Shown: piece by piece, positions 61,100 to 64,000 of the stretch
Layout: the number at the start of each line of letters is the position of its first letter
Numbering within the stretch: position 1 is the stretch's first letter
Origin: Zingiber officinale
Taxonomy: Eukaryota; Streptophyta; Magnoliopsida; Zingiberales; Zingiberaceae
Length of the DNA stretch: 64,000 nucleotides
Assembly: GCF_018446385.1 (NCBI RefSeq)
Contig: NC_055988.1
Span: 164,622,209 to 164,686,208 of the forward strand
Direction: 5' to 3'
Program-made: the position numbers and the translations under genes
Notes under the pieces: model-generated
Told to the model about the DNA's origin: nothing
Databases searched by the model: none
Seen by the model: only the letters and a program-made list of their open reading frames with translations

Positions 61100-61495
61100 T
61101 AAGTTGGTTGAGCGAAAAGTCAAGTAGGTCAAAATTGATCAAATACTTGACAAGATATGAAAAGTCCAAGTGGATCATAATCGACCAGACATTTAGTGGT
61201 GGAAGTCCAACATGGAGTTGGTTTGAGATGGAAAGTCTAAGTGGATCATGGCTGATTAGATACTTAGTGGTTGGAAGTCCAACAAGTAGTTGGCAAGAGA
61301 AAAGTCTAAGTGTATTACGGTTGATCGAACAGTTGGCGGTCAGAAGTCCAACAAGGAGTTAGCACAAGAGAAAACTCCAAGTGAGTCATGATTGACCGAG
61401 ACTTGGTGATCGAAAGTCTAATAGATATTTGGAAAGAGAAAAGTCTAAGTCAACACATTTGACCGACACTTGGCAGTCAGAAGTCTAATAGAGAG
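61100..61495. repeat. ~70-bp tandem array
   Basis: Six degenerate units with GAAAAGTCTAAGTGGATCAT near 61116, 61158, 61229, 61298, 61369 and 61437, each followed by a GATCGA/GACCGA motif and GGAAGTCCAACA. The open frame 61096-61362 merely tracks the repeat. Confidence 0.7.
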
Positions 61496-61498
61496 CAA

Positions 61499-62423
61499 TG
61501 TTAGTGCCAAAATATTTCATATATCTCCATAATGGTATAATATTATATACTTTGAGCCTAAACTCTCATATTTTTTGTTTGGACTCTACCTAAAATGTCT
61601 CGTTCCAATGGATATTTTTTATGTCTTTCCAAGGTAAGATTTTGATTATATTCTAATAATCTTCCTCTCAAATGAATAACCACCGTTACTTTCATGATCC
61701 AGACCTCTCAGAAAGCATTCAGTCACTGTTGACCGACTGCGGACCTCCCCGTAAACTTCCAGTCACTCTTGACTTACTTCGGGCCTTCCCTCAACTTCGT
61801 TCAAGGTCATCCACATGACATCTGGTCTAGACCATGACTCTGATAGCACTTGTTAGTGACAAAAGAATTCACATATCTTTATAATTATATGATATTATCC
61901 ACTTTCGGTATAAACCCTCATGCATTTACTTTTGTGCTCTACCCAAAATTACTCATCTAATAGAGATATCTTTATCATTTTAAACCCATGATATTTTCCA
62001 TGTCTTTTCAATGTGAAACTTTGATTGTATTCTCAACAATCTTCCCCTCAAACGAAATACCATAATTACTCTTATAATTTGAGTCTCCCCAAAAGCATCC
62101 AGTCACTCTTGATCTGCTCTGGGTCTCCCCGCAAGTATCCAGTCACTTTTGATCTGCTCTGGGGCTCCCCTCAACTTCGTTCAAGGGCACTCCACATAAC
62201 ATCTTATCTAAACCATGCCTCTAATTATACCACTTATTAGTGCCAAAAGAATTTATATATCTCAATAATAGTATGATATTGTCCACTTTAGACCTAAGTA
62301 CTCATGAATTTATTTTTGGTCTTTACCTAAAAGGGCTTATTATAATGGAGATATCTTCATCCATTTAAACTCATAATATTTTTTATGTCTTTCCAATGTA
62401 GGACTTTGATTGTATTCCCAATA
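61499..62423 (-). mobile_element. Tandem TRIM element: LTR-internal-LTR-internal-LTR
   Basis: LTRs of 160, 188 and 189 bp (61499-61658, 61851-62038, 62235-62423) start TGTTAGTGCCAAAA (TATTAG in the third) and end TCTCAACA or a decayed form. Each is followed by GAGGGGAAGAT-type purine tracts in minus sense. The two internal regions are about 190 bp and contain no coding frame. They end with a decayed primer site next to the LTR (minus-strand AGTGCTATCAGAGTCATGG at 61836-61850). Size and parts fit a terminal-repeat retrotransposon in miniature. Confidence 0.65.
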
Positions 62424-62690
62424 ATGAAGTCCCGACAGATTAAGGTTGATTGGATGCCAAGTAATGATGAAATCCCAACAAATCAAGGTTGATCTGATGC
62501 AAGGCAATGAGGAAGTCCCGATAGGTCAAGATTGATCAAATGCTAGGCAAGGGAAGTGTTGACAGGTCAAGATTAACCAAATATTGGGCAACAGAAAGTT
62601 TCGATAGGTCAAGGTCGACCGGATGTCGAGCAAAGAAAGTTCTAGTAGGTTGAGGTCAACTGGATACTGGACAAAACTAGAATTCGGCTT
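62424..62690. repeat. ~43-bp tandem array
   Basis: About six degenerate units of GATAGGTCAAGGTTGATCGGATGC...GGCAA.GAAGTCC at about 62441, 62486, 62528, 62570, 62612 and 62654. Confidence 0.65.
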
Positions 62691-63750
62691 TGATAAAACT
62701 CAACAAGAGTATTAGTCGATTGATAGTGATGCGGAAATAGCAAACTTTTGAATGTCATAACTTTTGACCCGAATATCAGCACTAAGGGATCTAAATTGTG
62801 AAACAGAGCTCGTTTAGATCCATATTTCTTACTCAATATCAGTCGGTTGATTATGCATAATCGATTGATTGATATTTATCAAAACCAAACAGAAACAAGT
62901 TGATTCAATTATTCGACTCAATTGATCATATCAACCGACTAATGGTTGATATCAGTCAACTGATGACCTCAAAAATCAAATAGAAGTAAATTGATTCGAC
63001 CATTCGACTCAACTGACATCAATTGATTGATTGTTGATATCAGTCGACTGATATCAATTAAAAATCTAACAGAAACAAGTTGATTCGACTGTTTGACTCA
63101 ACTGTTCGACTCGACTAATGATATCAATCGACTGATGGTTGATATTAGTCGAAATATATTCAAATAATCGATAAAATCAAATACATTTTAGAAGGTTCAA
63201 AGGTCGTTCAACGACAAGAATAATGTCAGAAATCATATTAATCAATTGATGGGTAAAATCAGTTGACAGATAGGTAAAAATCAACACCAATCTAAAGGCT
63301 TTAAAAGAAAGGTTTCGAGGAGATTTTGGCCGCCGATTCTTGAGGGTTTGAGGAGAAGTGTTGCTACATTTCTATACCAACAAGAGACAATTCTAAGCAA
63401 CAAGAGCATCTAAAGCAAAGTTCTCTCAAATTGTTAAGTGTTTTACTTTCATTTGTATTATATTTGTTTCATTGTTTTATTTTGTCTTGCTTGTAAACAA
63501 TAGGTGTTGCAAGAGTCTTCTTCACCTCCAGAAGGTATCCAAGAAAGAGAAGATTTAGTAGTGTAGATCGCTAGGATTAGGCCTTAGATTAGTGGCTTTA
63601 AGAGGCGGATATTAAGCAAAAACCAAGGTGTTATGCATGTGACGTCAAGTTTGATTCAAGTATCTCATTGTGCATTCAAATGATGAGCATGCAATCGAGA
63701 TGAAGCAATCAAACTTATTCACCTCCTTTAGCTCACATCAGTCCTAACAC
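62691..63750 (+). mobile_element. Degraded SIRE-like LTR fragment with palindrome array
   Basis: Contains repeated palindromic sequences of the GATATCAGTCGACTGATATC type at 62840-63170. Downstream is a segment with CTTGTAAACAATAGGTGTTGCAAGAGTCTTC and TTCACCTCCAGAAGG (63490-63530), resembling the R/U5 part of plant SIRE LTRs. No primer site or coding sequence was seen inside the window, so limits and strand are tentative. Confidence 0.4.
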
Positions 63751-64000
63751 CTACTTCGTCTCCCACCTTCTCCACCTCTTTGTCGAGCAATCCACTCGGT
63801 TACTCTTTTTTATTTTCTTATGATAGCATTAAGATATATGTTCATTTTGCTGCAAATAATGTGGCTAATTGTGATCGTGGTCGAGTTGTTGTATCTTAAG
63901 AAATAAATTAAATATCCAACGTAATCTCAAAGCACCGTTGAAAGGGACCAGACAAATCTATTTTAAAAAACAAAAAATTGCTGAAGAGAGATCTTTTGTG
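63751..64000. other. Right edge, no feature seen
   Basis: No open frame or repeat I can name. Confidence 0.5.

Overview
The window is nuclear DNA of a flowering plant. Evidence: genes split by GT-AG introns, a TFIIB and a mitochondrial phosphate carrier with plant-type sequence, a HECATE-type bHLH gene, and dense nested LTR retrotransposons primed by tRNA-Met. Exons that are GC-rich at the 5' end suggest a monocot. A Zingiberales-like genome is only my guess.

Left half (1-34.6 kb): a retrotransposon nest with no intact host gene. A decayed gene with a GRP-type basic motif (1-1317) is cut by a minus-strand Copia element with about 2.55 kb LTRs. That element is a partial tandem: LTR, internal region, LTR, then a truncated second internal region. 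At 11382-11386 it joins, through a few filler bases, a truncated minus-strand Gypsy element (11387-16223). The Gypsy sits in the 3' LTR of a minus-strand SIRE-like Copia element, called E1 here (16224-34573). E1 keeps gag but has lost pol. A second SIRE-like element, E2 (plus strand, 20181-32284), is inserted in E1's gag with a clear GTAGG target duplication. E2's 5' LTR is in turn interrupted by a solo-LTR-like insertion (20289-23181). The order of events can be read from these interruptions.

Right half (34.6-64 kb): three genes look intact. They are TFIIB (minus, 7 coding exons, 43647 to 35744, 312 aa), a single-exon HECATE/INDEHISCENT-like bHLH gene (plus, 52678-53304, 208 aa) and a mitochondrial phosphate carrier (minus, 6 coding exons, 58711 to 55385, 374 aa). 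All splice junctions were deduced by reading and the coding totals are whole codons. The genes are functionally unrelated and independently transcribed.

Between and beyond them lie a Tourist-like MITE, a five-unit tandem array of about 300-bp palindromic units (45.9-47.4 kb), an 85-95 bp tandem array split by a 1.2 kb terminal-inverted-repeat element (48.3-50.5 kb), an RTE-LINE 3' end, a SINE-like sequence, several short tandem arrays (60.5-62.7 kb), a tandem TRIM element with three LTRs (61499-62423), and a degraded SIRE-like LTR near the right end.

I found no clear new biological system. The most unusual signals are arrays of a perfect palindrome (TCGGTCGACCGA) in the SIRE LTRs, tRNA-like modules antisense inside a Gypsy LTR, and the tandem array of hairpin units.
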